Under the pieces are notes generated by a model, which was not told where the DNA came from, did not search any database, and saw only the letters and a program-made list of their open reading frames with translations. A stretch of DNA of 64,000 bases, from NCBI RefSeq assembly GCF_000518805.1, contig NZ_JAEH01000010.1, positions 1 through 64,000 of the forward strand, read 5' to 3'. Made by a program: the position numbers and the translations under genes. This DNA comes from Shewanella waksmanii ATCC BAA-643 (lineage in GTDB: Bacteria > Pseudomonadota > Gammaproteobacteria > Enterobacterales > Shewanellaceae). The stretch's first letter is position 1. Each line of letters starts with the position of its first letter. This document shows, piece by piece, positions 63,677 through 64,000 of the stretch.

Positions 63677-64000
63677 ATGCCTACCATTGCAGCTAAAAAG
63701 CGCCGCTATGCGCCGAGGTTTATTGTTCTTTTTTCAGTCGCTCTGATTGCATTTGGTCACTATGTTTATCTGTATGATAAAGACCAAATCTTTTTGCAGT
63801 GCCAGGCTGATGCCTATATCGCCGCCACAGAGACAGATTTGCAGATTGGTTTAGAGATTAAAAGCCTTGCGGATGAGTTCAGTATGGACTATCAATTTCT
63901 CACTGACGGGGAGGTGATAGGTGAAATCACCCTTGATGGGATGTTAACGCAGCTACAATATGGTGATATGACCTATAAAGCGACACTTAATGAGGGCCAG
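63677..64000 (+). CDS. Membrane-anchored periplasmic partner protein, truncated by the window edge
   Basis: The frame from ATG 63677 stays open to the last base, 108 codons. It starts with a basic cytoplasmic stub (AAKKRRYAPR), one membrane helix (FIVLFSVALIAFGHYVYLY) and a periplasmic region of over 70 residues with one Cys (FLQCQADAYI). It begins five bases after the ToxR-like gene, so the pair is one operon. Layout is that of ToxS-like helpers, which share no strong sequence motif; I cannot confirm homology. Confidence 0.7.
   Translation, partial: MPTIAAKKRRYAPRFIVLFSVALIAFGHYVYLYDKDQIFLQCQADAYIAATETDLQIGLEIKSLADEFSMDYQFLTDGEVIGEITLDGMLTQLQYGDMTYKATLNEGQ

Overview
The window reads as a chromosomal segment of a marine gamma-proteobacterium, most likely Shewanella or a close relative. 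Supporting signs are a periplasmic flavocytochrome-type respiratory module with a separate tetraheme cytochrome, the order metK / tkt-epd-pgk-fba, csdA-csdE, sdaC-sdaA, and many Shewanella-like hypothetical proteins. No rRNA, tRNA, CRISPR array or prophage was recognised. Mobile DNA is limited to the end of an IS3-type transposase at the left edge, a near-identical pair of 128-bp repeats beside it, and two 265-bp MITE-like elements with 16-bp terminal inverted repeats.

Layout. 0-0.83 kb: IS3 remnant and repeats. 0.83-3.4 kb: an RluE-like pseudouridine synthase, nagB, MITE copy 1 and a START-like protein. 3.6-10.1 kb: a five-gene module of lipoprotein tannase/feruloyl esterase, OprD-like porin, tetraheme cytochrome c and Tat-exported flavoprotein reductase, facing a divergent FadR/GntR regulator across a control region with two TGTATGACA operators. 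10.4-15.5 kb: Fur-boxed TonB receptor, 7TM-GGDEF diguanylate cyclase, and an iodotyrosine-deiodinase-like nitroreductase. 15.5-20.4 kb: a nitric-oxide defence locus (hmp, nnrS, a small membrane protein, norR) with a sigma-54 promoter and NorR enhancers readable in the sequence. 20.5-28 kb: rlhA split by an in-frame amber codon, a PH-domain protein, MITE copy 2, an alpha/beta hydrolase, elbB, and a run of poorly known membrane proteins using TTG starts.

28.4-35.6 kb: a secreted AA10 lytic polysaccharide monooxygenase, RidA, an M19 dipeptidase homologue without part of its zinc site, a GNAT enzyme and a TAXI-TRAP transporter. 35.7-42.6 kb: DUF5700 protein, YegS lipid kinase, CsdE-CsdA, Tas, a MarR-GNAT fusion and YjjX. 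43-46 kb: serine uptake and deamination (sdaC-sdaA) behind a potentially structured leader that can bury the ribosome site. 46-54.4 kb: small conserved genes, including two neighbouring paralogues with a GAF-like domain and a GGDEF domain lacking the signature. 54.4-61.7 kb: metK with MetJ boxes, then tkt, epd, pgk and fba. 61.9-64 kb: a DUF481 outer-membrane protein and a membrane-anchored winged-helix regulator followed by a small membrane protein that runs off the edge.

How parts fit together. The porin, cytochrome and reductase look like a substrate-induced anaerobic respiration unit, with the esterase possibly releasing the electron acceptor or its precursor. NorR senses NO and drives detoxification by Hmp. 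The LPMO and nagB point to chitin/GlcNAc use. tkt-epd-pgk-fba links pentose phosphates, pyridoxal precursor supply and lower glycolysis. Function assignments rest on motif recognition by eye; no database search was run.
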